Shown here: positions 43,770 through 52,394 of the stretch, one piece after another
Numbering within the stretch: the stretch's first letter is position 1
Layout of the letters: every line of letters begins with the position of its first letter
NCBI GenBank assembly: GCA_016722045.1
Contig: JADKGY010000029.1
Location: forward strand, 310,001 to 374,000
From: Candidatus Opimibacter skivensis
Lineage (GTDB): Bacteria; Bacteroidota; Bacteroidia; Chitinophagales; Saprospiraceae
DNA length: 64,000 nucleotides
Direction of reading: 5' to 3'
The notes under the pieces: model-generated
Databases searched by the model: none
What the model saw: only the letters and a program-made list of their open reading frames with translations
What the model was told of the DNA's origin: nothing
Translations under genes and position numbers: made by a program

Positions 43770-45797
43770 TCAAATGAATAATGTAACCAGCAGGTCAATT
43801 AATTTAATGCCTATGAATGGAATGATAATTCCTCCCAGTCCGTAGTATAATAGATTACGTCTCAACAAAGCACTTGCACCAATAGGTTTATACGCAACTC
43901 CTTTTAACGCGAGAGGTATCAACAATGGAATAATGATGGCATTGAATATGACAGCTGACAGTATCGCACTCTGTGGCGAATGAAGCTGCATGATATTAAG
44001 CGCCCGTAAAGCCGGGATGGTTGCAATAAACAAAGCAGGAACGATCGCAAAATACTTGGCCACATCATTTGCAATACTGAAGGTGGTCAACGTACCGCGA
44101 GTCATCAACAATTGTTTGCCGATTTCAACGATCTCAATCAATTTTGTCGGATCATTGTCAAGATCAACCATATTACCCGCTTCTTTAGCAGCCTGGGTCC
44201 CACTGTTCATCGCCACCCCAACATCTGCTTGTGCAAGGGCCGGAGCATCGTTAGTGCCATCACCCATCATAGCGACCAGTTTTCCGGATTGTTGCTCATT
44301 GCGGATATAAGCCATCTTGTCTTCCGGCTTCGCCTCTGCAATAAAATCATCTACCCCAGCTTTTTCTGCAATGTATTTTGCCGTCAGCGGATTGTCTCCT
44401 GTAACCATTACTGTTTTAACTCCCATTTTTCTCAACCGTTGAAACCGTTCAAGAATACCTGGCTTGATAATATCCTGCAGTTCAATGACACCCAGCACCT
44501 TATCATTATCGGATACCACTAAGGGTGTTCCTCCATTCGTAGAAATAGTTTTTACTTTTTCCGCTGTTTCTTTTGGAAAACTATTTCCTGCTTTTTCACA
44601 AAGACTTTTTATGGCATCAACTGCCCCTTTCCGTATCCGGGTGTTTTCAAAATCAACACCACTGCTTCGTGTTTCAGCTGTAAACTTGATGAATGTGGGA
44701 TTTTCCAACTTGTAGCTATTCGGATTTATTCCGGCCAATTCAATTATTGATTTTCCTTCAGGTGTTTCATCCGACATCGAACTGAGCACCGTGCTTCTCA
44801 GAAAATCCTTTTCGTTTATTCCGTCTGCGGGATAAAAATTAGTCGCCTTACGATTACCTATGGTGATCGTTCCGGTCTTATCAAGAAGTAATGTATCAAT
44901 GTCCCCTGCAGTTTCTACAGCTTTTCCTGATTTAGCGATCACATTCGCCCGCAATGCCCTATCCATTCCTGCAATACCTATAGCTGAAAGTAATCCTCCG
45001 ATCGTAGTTGGAATCAGGCACACAAAAAGTGCTATATAAGACGAAATCGGAATAGGTGTCTGAGCAAAATCCGAAAACGGTGCTAGCGTAATACAGATAA
45101 TGATAAAGATGAGCGTAAATCCTGCGAGCAAAATCGTCAATGCAATTTCATTCGGAGTCTTCTGACGTGAAGCACCTTCTACCAAAGCAATCATCTTATC
45201 CAGAAAACTTTCTCCTGCTGCGGTTGTAACCTGAACTTTTATTTTATCAGAAAGAACTTTAGTTCCACCGGTAACAGATGATTTATCGCCTCCCGATTCT
45301 CTAATCACCGGTGCACTTTCACCAGTGATCGCACTTTCATCAATGGTCGCAATTCCTTCGATGATTTCTCCGTCCATCGGAATGGTATCTCCTGTCTCGC
45401 AATAAAACACATCTCCCTTTTTCAAAAGAGATGATTTGACAGTTTTAAGTTGTCCATTGTCAATGACCATTTTTGCAGGCGTTTCTTCCCTTGTTTTACG
45501 AAGTGAATTTGCCTGCGCCTTTCCTCGTGCTTCTGCCAAAGCTTCAGCAAAATTTGCAAATAGTACAGTAAGGAGGAGTATGATGAAGATGGTGAAATTG
45601 TAGGCGAATGATCCCTGTGATGCTTCACCCATCAATATCCAGATACAAACTCCAAGCATGTATGCTGTGCCTACCTCAACCGTAAACATCACGGGATTGC
45701 GAAGCATAATTCGTGGATTGAGCTTTACAAATGATTGCATGATAGCTTCATTCATCAGGTCTCTATCAAAAAGTTTATTTTGTCGTTGCCTTTTCAT
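43770..45797 (-). CDS. kdpB: Potassium-transporting P-type ATPase subunit B
   Basis: A 675-residue P-type ATPase with the phosphorylation motif LLLDKTGTITIGN, the TGES-type actuator segment AITGESAPVIRESGG, the hinge MVTGDNPLTAKYIAEKAGVD and MGDGTNDAPALAQADVG. The M4 segment LVCLIPTTIGGLLSAIG is the KdpB type. It hydrolyses ATP to drive potassium import by KdpA. It starts 15 bp after the kdpA stop. Confidence 0.98.
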   Translation of the reverse strand: MKRQRQNKLFDRDLMNEAIMQSFVKLNPRIMLRNPVMFTVEVGTAYMLGVCIWILMGEASQGSFAYNFTIFIILLLTVLFANFAEALAEARGKAQANSLRKTREETPAKMVIDNGQLKTVKSSLLKKGDVFYCETGDTIPMDGEIIEGIATIDESAITGESAPVIRESGGDKSSVTGGTKVLSDKIKVQVTTAAGESFLDKMIALVEGASRQKTPNEIALTILLAGFTLIFIIICITLAPFSDFAQTPIPISSYIALFVCLIPTTIGGLLSAIGIAGMDRALRANVIAKSGKAVETAGDIDTLLLDKTGTITIGNRKATNFYPADGINEKDFLRSTVLSSMSDETPEGKSIIELAGINPNSYKLENPTFIKFTAETRSSGVDFENTRIRKGAVDAIKSLCEKAGNSFPKETAEKVKTISTNGGTPLVVSDNDKVLGVIELQDIIKPGILERFQRLRKMGVKTVMVTGDNPLTAKYIAEKAGVDDFIAEAKPEDKMAYIRNEQQSGKLVAMMGDGTNDAPALAQADVGVAMNSGTQAAKEAGNMVDLDNDPTKLIEIVEIGKQLLMTRGTLTTFSIANDVAKYFAIVPALFIATIPALRALNIMQLHSPQSAILSAVIFNAIIIPLLIPLALKGVAYKPIGASALLRRNLLYYGLGGIIIPFIGIKLIDLLVTLFI

Positions 45798-45812
45798 GAT
45801 CAGGAATATTCT

Positions 45813-47537
45813 TTATTTAAATAATGTAAAATGTTCAGCAATCGGCCCTAGTGCTAATGCCGGAAAAAATGATAATCCGACGAGCACAGCAATCACTGCA
45901 AATACCATCAACCCGAATGTTGCCGTATCCGCTTTTAATGTACCTGCACTCTCAGGAATATATTTTTTAGCTGCAAGCAATCCCGCAATAGCCACCGGCC
46001 CGATGATGGGAAGAAATCGTGCAAGCAACATCACAATACCACAGGTGATATTCCAGAATGGATTGGCATCACCCAGCCCTTCAAAACCACTTCCATTGTT
46101 GGCTGATGATGAAGTGTATTCATACAGCATTTCACTGAAACCATGATAGCCCGGATTATTCAACCATCCTGAAGCATTACCCGAAAACCACCAACCCATA
46201 GGTGTATCATGTGCTGTGAGATGACTAGCAATGGCGGTACCCGTAAGAACGAGAAGAGGATGAAGCAGGAAAACAATCATCGCTATTTTCATCTCTCGCG
46301 CTTCAATTTTCTTACCCAGGAATTCAGGCGTCCTTCCAACCATCAATCCACTAATAAATACAGCTATGATGATGAAAATGTAAAAGTTTAAAAATCCTAC
46401 GCCCACTCCTCCGTAAAATGCATTGACCATCATACCGAGCATCGCATTCATACCTGACAAGGGCATTGAACTGTCATGCATTGAATTGACTGAACCATTA
46501 GATGTGACAGTTGTAGTAATCTCCCATAATGCAGAAGCTGCGGGACCAAAACGGACTTCCTTTCCTTCCATGCTTCCAAGGGGTTGAGTAATCCCCATTT
46601 TTTCAATCGCAGGATTACCACCCATCTCATAATGAATAGTAGGAATAACAAGTAAAATAAATCCTGCTGTCATCACACCAAATACCATCCATGATAATTT
46701 TTTTCTATTTAGAAAAAAGCCTAAGGCAAATACCAATGCGATCGGGATAAGAATGATGCTAATATTCTCAAGGATATTGGTGAGATAATCAGGATTTTCT
46801 AAAGGCACCGCAGAGTTAGCACCGAAATATCCACCTCCATTAGTACCAAGTTGTTTAATAGCAACCATGGCCGCAGCCGGACCAGTGCTGACTTGCATCG
46901 TATCCCCTTGCATCGATATCATGGTGTCCTTACCGTTAAATGTCATGGGGGTTCCGCGAAATATCAGGATGGTGGCCAGTACAATTGAAAGTGGCAACAA
47001 TATTCTTGTGCAGGACTTAACCAAAAGATTATAAAAATTGCCAAGCATGTCAGCTGTCCGTTCCTTCATCGCTATAAAAACGACACCGCAAATAGCAATA
47101 CCTGTACCTGCACTAATAAACTGAAATAGCATTAACAGTAGTTGTCCAAAATAAGAAACACCTGATTCACCCGAATAATGCTGAAGATTTGTATTTGAAA
47201 CAAAGCTGACAGTAGTATTAAATGCCAGGTCGGCACTCATAGACGGATTGCCATCCGGATTCAACGGAAGCCAACTCATATTCATGAGCACCGCCATGGA
47301 AATCAAAAACCAAATGACATTTATAGTCAGCAATGCTGCGAGGCTCTGCTTCCAGCTCATCTCCTTTGAAGCATCAATTCCACTGAAGCGAAAAAAGAAT
47401 TTTTCGAGCGGACTCAGTATCGGATCCAGCCAGGATTTTTCGCCGGCGAAAACCTTTGCGATGTATTTACCGAGCGGTATGGCCAGCACCACCGCAGCGA
47501 TATAAATGAGGATAACCCCTAAGATTTCAGTATTCAT
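45813..47537 (-). CDS. kdpA: Potassium-transporting ATPase subunit A
   Basis: A 574-residue multispanning KdpA. The selectivity-filter segments are visible as TVSFVSNTNLQHYSGE, TNGGGYFGANSAVPLENP and NNGSGFEGLGDANPFWN. It belongs to the SKT superfamily and forms the potassium-selective pore. It lies 5 bp downstream of kdpF. Confidence 0.98.
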   Translation of the reverse strand: MNTEILGVILIYIAAVVLAIPLGKYIAKVFAGEKSWLDPILSPLEKFFFRFSGIDASKEMSWKQSLAALLTINVIWFLISMAVLMNMSWLPLNPDGNPSMSADLAFNTTVSFVSNTNLQHYSGESGVSYFGQLLLMLFQFISAGTGIAICGVVFIAMKERTADMLGNFYNLLVKSCTRILLPLSIVLATILIFRGTPMTFNGKDTMISMQGDTMQVSTGPAAAMVAIKQLGTNGGGYFGANSAVPLENPDYLTNILENISIILIPIALVFALGFFLNRKKLSWMVFGVMTAGFILLVIPTIHYEMGGNPAIEKMGITQPLGSMEGKEVRFGPAASALWEITTTVTSNGSVNSMHDSSMPLSGMNAMLGMMVNAFYGGVGVGFLNFYIFIIIAVFISGLMVGRTPEFLGKKIEAREMKIAMIVFLLHPLLVLTGTAIASHLTAHDTPMGWWFSGNASGWLNNPGYHGFSEMLYEYTSSSANNGSGFEGLGDANPFWNITCGIVMLLARFLPIIGPVAIAGLLAAKKYIPESAGTLKADTATFGLMVFAVIAVLVGLSFFPALALGPIAEHFTLFK

Positions 47538-47542
47538 GATAT

Positions 47543-47620
47543 TTAGAATTTTTCCGGCTTGATGAGTACATATCCCATGTAACCGAAGAGGAGTAATGCA
47601 ATAAGGAATAGAGCTATCAT
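47543..47620 (-). CDS. kdpF: KdpF-like small subunit (25 residues)
   Basis: Reads MIALFLIALLLFGYMGYVLI followed by KPEKF, one membrane helix with the short basic-acidic tail typical of KdpF. KdpF stabilises the KdpABC complex. Directly in front of kdpA with a 5-bp gap. Confidence 0.9.
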   Translation of the reverse strand: MIALFLIALLLFGYMGYVLIKPEKF

Positions 47621-47626
47621 AATAAA

Positions 47627-47710
47627 TTAGATTTTTTCAAAAAAATCAATGGCTTTGAAGAAAATGGCGAACCCGATGAGGCCCGTCAGGATGAGTATTG
47701 TGGTGATCAT
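47627..47710 (-). CDS. 27-residue single-helix protein upstream of kdpF
   Basis: Reads MITTILILTGLIGFAIFFKA followed by IDFFEKI. One membrane helix and an amphipathic tail. It ends 6 bp before kdpF. I recall similar unnamed ORFs at this place in other Bacteroidota kdp operons, but I cannot name a family. Probably a second KdpF-like micro-subunit or an accessory of the pump. Confidence 0.7.
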   Translation of the reverse strand: MITTILILTGLIGFAIFFKAIDFFEKI

Positions 47711-47829
47711 GGTTATTCAATTTTAAGTCATGGTTATGGTTTACTAATAGGTAATTACTGATCTGCAAATCCATTTAGAATGATTTATATCATCCCTATC
47801 TGTTGTTGACTCTTTTCTTTATTATTTGA

Positions 47830-47943
47830 TCAGTAAAAAACTATTTTGATTTTCCAATAAATGATGTAGAAAAACGCAATTGCAAAAAGAAAGGCAACAA
47901 GTATGGCCAAAACCTCTTTGATATTGAGTTTTCTCCTACGCAT
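47830..47943 (-). CDS. 37-residue single-helix protein at the head of the kdp operon
   Basis: Starts with the basic MRRRKLNIKEV, then a 20-residue hydrophobic helix, then YWKIKIVFY. It stands 119 bp before the 27-residue gene on the same strand. No family recognised. The size and position are all that support it, so it may be spurious. Confidence 0.5.
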   Translation of the reverse strand: MRRRKLNIKEVLAILVAFLFAIAFFYIIYWKIKIVFY

Positions 47944-48032
47944 TTATGAAAGGGGGCGGCCAATATCCGTTCCATTGAATTTGGTAAATGAATTAACTAA
48001 TTAACAATCAAAAGCTTATGAACAAAACGGGG

Positions 48033-48082
48033 AAATTGAAACTATAAGAAACCCTTCCATTTTGAAAGGGTGATTTCAATTT
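48033..48082. promoter_or_regulatory. Two-tier dyad upstream of the kdp operon
   Basis: Perfect 9-bp outer arms (48033-48041 and 48074-48082, AAATTGAAA/TTTCAATTT) enclose a 6-bp inner pair (ACCCTT at 48051-48056, AAGGGT at 48066-48071). No T-run follows on the minus strand, so it looks more like a protein site than a terminator. It lies between the regulator gene and the kdp genes. No convincing sigma-54 -24/-12 element was found by eye. Confidence 0.5.
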
Positions 48083-48120
48083 TGGCATGGATGATATTAA
48101 GTATAGATTGGAGAAAGGTG

Positions 48121-48231
48121 AAATTTAATTTGCGTTAATCTGCGAAATTTGCGGCAAAGAAAAAAATGGCAATATTCAACTGGCAACAAGCAAAAATATA
48201 TCTGCGAAATTGGTGGCTGAGCGTATAGGGC
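48121..48231. other. Repeated CTGCGAAAT words in the kdp-regulator gap
   Basis: The words CTGCGAAAT (about 48140 and 48202) and TGGCAA (48168 and 48181) are each found twice. I see nothing else in this part of the gap. Confidence 0.4.
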
Positions 48232-49578
48232 TTATTCTACTTTATATTCCTGTAATTTCCGATACAAGGTAGTCAGCCCGATATTCATCAATCTTGCGGC
48301 TTCTGTTTTATTCCCCTTTGTATGATTAAGTACTTTCAGTATGTGTAGTTTTTCCGCGCTTGCCAAATCAAAAGCTGATAACGTTTTATTGTTAGCCGGG
48401 ACCTGAATTGAACTAAGAAATTCATAAGGTAAAGTGTCCGTCGTAAGTTCATCAGATGTAGACAATATTACACTTCGCTCAATAATATTTTTAAGCTCAC
48501 GTATATTTCCAGGAAAAGTATGATGTTGAAGTACCCTGACAAAATCAGCAGAAACAGATTTAATATTCTTGTTGGTCTTTTTCGAAAATACCTGAATAAA
48601 AAATTGAATCAGGTCTCCTATATCTGAAACTCTTTCCCTAAGAGCAGGCAATTTTATTTGAAACACAGATATCCTGTAAAATAGATCCTGGCGAAAATGA
48701 CCGGATTCAATTTCATTTTCCAACTTACGATGGGTGGCTGCAATAATCCGGACATTGACCTTAGTCGGCTTGCTTTCCCCGATTTTCATCAATTCCCCGG
48801 TTTCAATAACCCTTAAAAGCTTAGATTGTAACTCCAGGCTCATCTCCCCTATTTCATCCAGAAAAATAGTTCCGTTGTTAGCCTCCTCAAATAATCCGGT
48901 CTGATCTCTGGTCGCACCTGTAAATGCACCTGCCTTATGCCCGAACATTTCACTTTCAAGCAATTCTTTATTGAAGGCTGAACAATTGATGGCCACAAAA
49001 TTTTTAGTGTTTCGTCCGCTCGCCTGATGAATAGCCTGAGCGAAAACTTCTTTGCCTGTTCCCGTTTCACCAGTGAGTAAAACTGTAGTATCTGTCCGGG
49101 CTACTTTTTTTGCCAGTTCAATGGCCTGCAGAAAGATTTTTGATTTGCCGATGATGTTATCAAAAGAATACCTGTCTCCAAGTTGCTTTTCAAGCAATTG
49201 TACACGCCTGGCCAAATCTACTTTTTCAATAGCCCGATGTAGAAGAGGAATTATTTTATTGTTGTCATCTCCTTTGGTGATATAATCGAATGCTCCGTTT
49301 TTAATGGCTTGCACCCCATCCGGAATATTGCCGTATGCTGTCAATAGGATAATTTCAACATGGGGACATTTGTCTTTGATGATTTTTGAAAGCTCGACAC
49401 CATTTCCATCGGGCAATTTTACATCACAGAGCACAACATCGATTCCTGACTGATCCAGTTTTTTGAGTGCAGACTTGCAGTCACCAGCCTGGATGACCTC
49501 AAAACCTTCAAGGCTGATTATCCTGGCCAGTAATGACCTGAGTTTTTCTTCATCATCAATGATTAATATCTTATTCAA
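48232..49578 (-). CDS. NtrC-type sigma-54-dependent response regulator
   Basis: A 448-residue activator. Receiver domain (about 1-120) with DDEEK, the phospho-acceptor in VLCDVKLPDG and the lysine of DYITKGD. AAA+ domain (about 140-375) with GETGTGKEVFAQAI, the sigma-54-contacting GAFTGA loop, and NNGTIFLDEIGEM. Fis-type HTH at the end (KTEAARLMNIGLTTLYRKLQ). It lies upstream of the kdp operon on the same strand, whereas canonical Kdp systems use the OmpR-type KdpE. By position it is the partner of the histidine kinase at 39222. Confidence 0.95.
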   Translation of the reverse strand: MNKILIIDDEEKLRSLLARIISLEGFEVIQAGDCKSALKKLDQSGIDVVLCDVKLPDGNGVELSKIIKDKCPHVEIILLTAYGNIPDGVQAIKNGAFDYITKGDDNNKIIPLLHRAIEKVDLARRVQLLEKQLGDRYSFDNIIGKSKIFLQAIELAKKVARTDTTVLLTGETGTGKEVFAQAIHQASGRNTKNFVAINCSAFNKELLESEMFGHKAGAFTGATRDQTGLFEEANNGTIFLDEIGEMSLELQSKLLRVIETGELMKIGESKPTKVNVRIIAATHRKLENEIESGHFRQDLFYRISVFQIKLPALRERVSDIGDLIQFFIQVFSKKTNKNIKSVSADFVRVLQHHTFPGNIRELKNIIERSVILSTSDELTTDTLPYEFLSSIQVPANNKTLSAFDLASAEKLHILKVLNHTKGNKTEAARLMNIGLTTLYRKLQEYKVE

Positions 49579-49610
49579 TATTTATTGTGATGGTTATTTA
49601 GAAAAAGAGA

Positions 49611-50273
49611 TTAGTCTTCCGGATTCGCCTTCCTGTGATCCTGAAGAAATTTCTCCAGGCCAAGATCCGTAAGCGGATGATACAACAATCCCAATATCGC
49701 AGACAAAGGACATGTCACAACATGGGCACCTGCTTTGGCAGCTTCGACAATATGCCGCGCACTTCGTATTGATGCCGCCAATATCTGAGTATCAAATCCC
49801 TGTAGCGTATATACTTCAGATATCTCTTTGATCAATGTCATTCCATCCCAATTGGTATCATCTATCCTGCCGATAAATGGAGACATATATGTCGCACCGG
49901 CTTTGGCTGCGAGTATGGCCTGCCCTGTCGAAAATATCAATGTACAGTTCGTACGGATGCCATGATCTTTGAACCAATTCAGTGCCTTGATTCCATCTTT
50001 GATCATCGGTACTTTGACAACGATGTTAGATGCCAGATCGGCCAGAATTTTTCCTTCTTCTACAATACCATCAAAATCTGTGGAGATCACCTCAGCACTC
50101 ACATCGCCATCCACAATAGCACAGATGGACCGATAGTGATTCTGAATGTTGATCCTACCGGTTATCCCCTCTTTAGCCATCAACGAGGGATTAGTAGTCA
50201 CACCATCAAGAATGCCCAATTCATTGGCTTCTTTGATCTGGTCAAGGTTTGCTGTGTCTATAAAAAATTTCAT
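49611..50273 (-). CDS. Transaldolase / fructose-6-phosphate aldolase (small, FSA/TalC type)
   Basis: A 220-residue TIM-barrel aldolase. MKFFIDTANLDQIKEANELG opens it, followed by DGVTTNPSLMAKEG, VVKVPMIKDGIKA (Schiff-base lysine in the KVPM segment) and SPFIGRIDDTNWDG. The short type covers microbial transaldolases and F6P aldolases. Activity between these cannot be told by eye. The ATG at 50273 is the family start, 12 codons inside the longer frame. Confidence 0.95.
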   Translation of the reverse strand: MKFFIDTANLDQIKEANELGILDGVTTNPSLMAKEGITGRINIQNHYRSICAIVDGDVSAEVISTDFDGIVEEGKILADLASNIVVKVPMIKDGIKALNWFKDHGIRTNCTLIFSTGQAILAAKAGATYMSPFIGRIDDTNWDGMTLIKEISEVYTLQGFDTQILAASIRSARHIVEAAKAGAHVVTCPLSAILGLLYHPLTDLGLEKFLQDHRKANPED

Positions 50274-50300
50274 GTCCGGAAATTTAGAAAAGAAAAAGTG

Positions 50301-50395
50301 AGAAATCATATCGCTCCGCTCAACTTACTACCCTTGCTGCATTTCTGCCCTGGGGGAGTTCGCAAGGAGCTGGACGTATGACTCTCACTCACCGC
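50301..50395 (-). ncRNA. ffs: Small signal recognition particle RNA (4.5S-like)
   Basis: On the minus strand a hairpin of about 95 nt contains CAGGGCAGAAATGCAGCAAG, the conserved SRP domain IV with a symmetric loop and GNRA tetraloop (GAAA instead of the commoner GGAA). Longer pairing is visible: GCTC with GAGC and TCATA with TATGA at the ends. This RNA binds Ffh for co-translational targeting. Ends are approximate. Confidence 0.88.
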
Positions 50396-50406
50396 AAAGG
50401 TAATGA

Positions 50407-51123
50407 TTATCCCTCTCCCTGCTCTTCAAGACCCTTTATTTCCCTTTTATTGTTCCTCCAGGCAGGTAAATCAGGCAAATCTGCTCTTAGTATAATAGGA
50501 ACTTTCTGTATCGGATGGATAAATTCCATCTTACGGCAATGAAGCATAAATGCATTTGGATCATTCATGGATTGACCACCATATTTGACATCACCGAATA
50601 TAGGACTTCCGATAAAGCTCATATGCACGCGCAATTGATGGGACTTGCCGGTGACCGGATGGAGTCTGATAAGGAAAAACCGATCCACTTTGCCAAGTGT
50701 CTTATATATCGTTCTCGCTTTGACAGCCCCTGCCCTTTCTCCTTTCACCACCTCTACTATATTCTTATTTCTGTCCTTATACATCCAGTTTTGAAGATCC
50801 CCTTCAAATGGATCAGGACACTTGGTCACCAGTGCGAGATAAGTTTTATCCACTTTCCGGTCCGTAAATAATTGACGCATTCGGTCCTTTCCTTTGGATG
50901 TTTTGGCAAAAATTAAAACCCCACTTACCGGACGGTCCAATCTGTGACAGGACTGCAGAAATACATTGCCGGGCTTCTTGTATTTCTCACGCACATATTC
51001 TCTCAATATCTCTTCGAGGCTGGTATCTCCTGTATCGTCCGTGTGAACGAGAAGGCCATTAGGCTTGTTTATAGCGATCAGGTGGTTATCTTCATAGATG
51101 ATTTCAAGGTCAGTTAAAGCCAT
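50407..51123 (-). CDS. RluA-family pseudouridine synthase
   Basis: A 238-residue pseudouridine synthase without an S4 domain. IIYEDNHLIAINKPNGLLVH starts the fold, CHRLDRPVSGVLIFAK holds the catalytic aspartate, and TGKSHQLRVHMSFIGSPIFG is the second signature. Members such as RluA and TruC modify rRNA or tRNA. The target here is unknown. It is divergent from mqnD across 30 bp. Confidence 0.93.
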   Translation of the reverse strand: MALTDLEIIYEDNHLIAINKPNGLLVHTDDTGDTSLEEILREYVREKYKKPGNVFLQSCHRLDRPVSGVLIFAKTSKGKDRMRQLFTDRKVDKTYLALVTKCPDPFEGDLQNWMYKDRNKNIVEVVKGERAGAVKARTIYKTLGKVDRFFLIRLHPVTGKSHQLRVHMSFIGSPIFGDVKYGGQSMNDPNAFMLHCRKMEFIHPIQKVPIILRADLPDLPAWRNNKREIKGLEEQGEG

Positions 51124-51153
51124 TTCGCAAGTTAGAAATTTTCAAATTCGCAG

Positions 51154-51939
51154 ATGAATATTACGCTCGGCTTTTCTCCATGCCCCAATGATACTTTCAT
51201 GTTTGCAGCTCTCGTCAATGGCTGGATTGATACGAAAGGCCTTTCATTTACAGTGCTTATGGAAGATGTTGAAACGCTCAATGAATGGGCAGCATCAACT
51301 CGTCTGGATGTCACCAAGATGAGCTTTCACCGCTCTTTATCCCTTCTTGATCAATATACCCTTCTCCAATCCGGAGCTGCCCTCGGTAATGGATGTGGCC
51401 CTCTTCTGATTTCCAATGCACACCCTCAAAAAGAGGATATTCTGGCTGGCCCGGTTCTCCTGCCTGGCAACTGGACGACAGCCCATCTGTTGTTCAATAT
51501 CTTTTATCCTGGCTGCCTTGACAAACAATTCGTTGTCTTTAATGAGATAGAAGAAATGCTCCTGCAGGATAAAGCAGTTGCCGGTGTCATTATTCACGAA
51601 AACAGGTTTACCTATGAAGCTCTCGGTCTTCATAAGGTTATGGATCTGGGTGAAGCCTGGGAAACTAAAACCGGTTTACCTATCCCTTTGGGTGGAATCT
51701 TCACTGCACACCATATTTCCGATGAAATCAGGTCTTCAATTGAGACATTGATTAAGGAAAGCATTCAGTTTGGCTATCTGCACCCTGAAATCGTCATGCC
51801 ATACGTCCGCCAGTTCTCCCAAACGATGGATGAAGAGGTCATGAAGAGCCATATTAAGCTGTATGTCAACGATTTTTCCCTTGACCTGGGAGAAAAAGGA
51901 AGAGAATCCATCAGGATTCTAAAAAAAATGTCTCTTTAA
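51154..51939 (+). CDS. mqnD: 1,4-dihydroxy-6-naphthoate synthase (MqnD)
   Basis: A 261-residue MqnD. LGFSPCPNDTFMF near the N terminus and KMSFHRSLSLLDQYTLLQSG with LGNGCGPLLIS are typical. PLPIPLGG-like TGLPIPLGGIF and the substrate-binding fold of periplasmic-binding-protein type complete it. It makes 1,4-dihydroxy-6-naphthoate from cyclic dehypoxanthine futalosine, so this organism uses the futalosine menaquinone pathway. No other mqn gene is nearby. Confidence 0.94.
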   Translation: MNITLGFSPCPNDTFMFAALVNGWIDTKGLSFTVLMEDVETLNEWAASTRLDVTKMSFHRSLSLLDQYTLLQSGAALGNGCGPLLISNAHPQKEDILAGPVLLPGNWTTAHLLFNIFYPGCLDKQFVVFNEIEEMLLQDKAVAGVIIHENRFTYEALGLHKVMDLGEAWETKTGLPIPLGGIFTAHHISDEIRSSIETLIKESIQFGYLHPEIVMPYVRQFSQTMDEEVMKSHIKLYVNDFSLDLGEKGRESIRILKKMSL

Positions 51940-52057
51940 TCCTCGAAGGCACCCTTCTATTCCATACATTTTCAGTCTAAAACATATTACAAAAATTTAA
52001 TTTATCTTTTTTCCTGATAAAAAGTCATTTACATATGATAAATAAATTTAATATGTA

Positions 52058-52065
52058 TATATTTG
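52058..52065 (+). promoter_or_regulatory. TAnnTTTG promoter box in front of a non-coding transcript candidate
   Basis: TATATTTG matches the Bacteroidota -7 element in an AT-rich setting, about 38 bp upstream of the terminator at 52104. No ORF follows, so a small RNA is one reading. Confidence 0.45.
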
Positions 52066-52103
52066 ACCCAATAAGTTTTGGTTTTTTAATGGATAATCGC
52101 AGT

Positions 52104-52131
52104 GGCTCGTGAAACGTCACGAGCCCTTTTT
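52104..52131 (+). terminator. Intrinsic terminator 1 in the mqnD-ald gap
   Basis: Stem GGCTCGTGA/TCACGAGCC around AACG, followed by a T-run. It lies 165 bp behind mqnD, far for its terminator, so it may end a separate short RNA. Confidence 0.85.
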
Positions 52132-52143
52132 AAGCATCTCCCG

Positions 52144-52232
52144 TCACGCCTGCGGCGTGATTCCAGATAAGAAGTGTGATCTTAGTTTTAGTTAACCTTA
52201 AGCCCGCTCAATGGAGTGGGCTTTCTTTTTTT
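52144..52232 (+). terminator. Palindrome and intrinsic terminator 2 in the mqnD-ald gap
   Basis: A short perfect dyad TCACGCC-TGC-GGCGTGA (52144-52160) is followed by a terminator hairpin AGCCCGCTC/GAGTGGGCT at 52201-52222 with a T-rich tail. No coding sequence is seen in 51940-52394. Confidence 0.8.
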
Positions 52233-52300
52233 AGACCAATCCTTTTGACAAAAGATTGATCTAAAAAAAAATCAGAATAGCGAATAAGGAAGTTTAGCAC

Positions 52301-52342
52301 TTTCCTTCGTCTTCGCCTTCGCCTTTGCCTTCGCCTTTTTTT
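52301..52342. repeat. CTTCGC hexamer-like repeat before ald
   Basis: CTTCGTCTTCGCCTTCGCC and CTTTGCCTTCGCC run together just upstream of the ald promoter box. Confidence 0.6.
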
Positions 52343-52350
52343 TACCTTTG
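52343..52350 (+). promoter_or_regulatory. TAnnTTTG promoter box for ald
   Basis: TACCTTTG, 44 bp before the ald ATG. A TTTG lies 15 bp upstream, short of the usual 17-23 bp spacing. Confidence 0.5.
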
Positions 52351-52394
52351 GCAACTCAATTCTAAAACAGACAACCTTCAAAACCCAATCCACT

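Noticed and set aside
47944..48231. Sigma-54 promoter for the kdp operon
   Set aside because: I looked for TGGCAC-N5-TTGCA on the minus strand and found no site with both GG and GC at the right spacing. A matrix scan is needed before excluding it.
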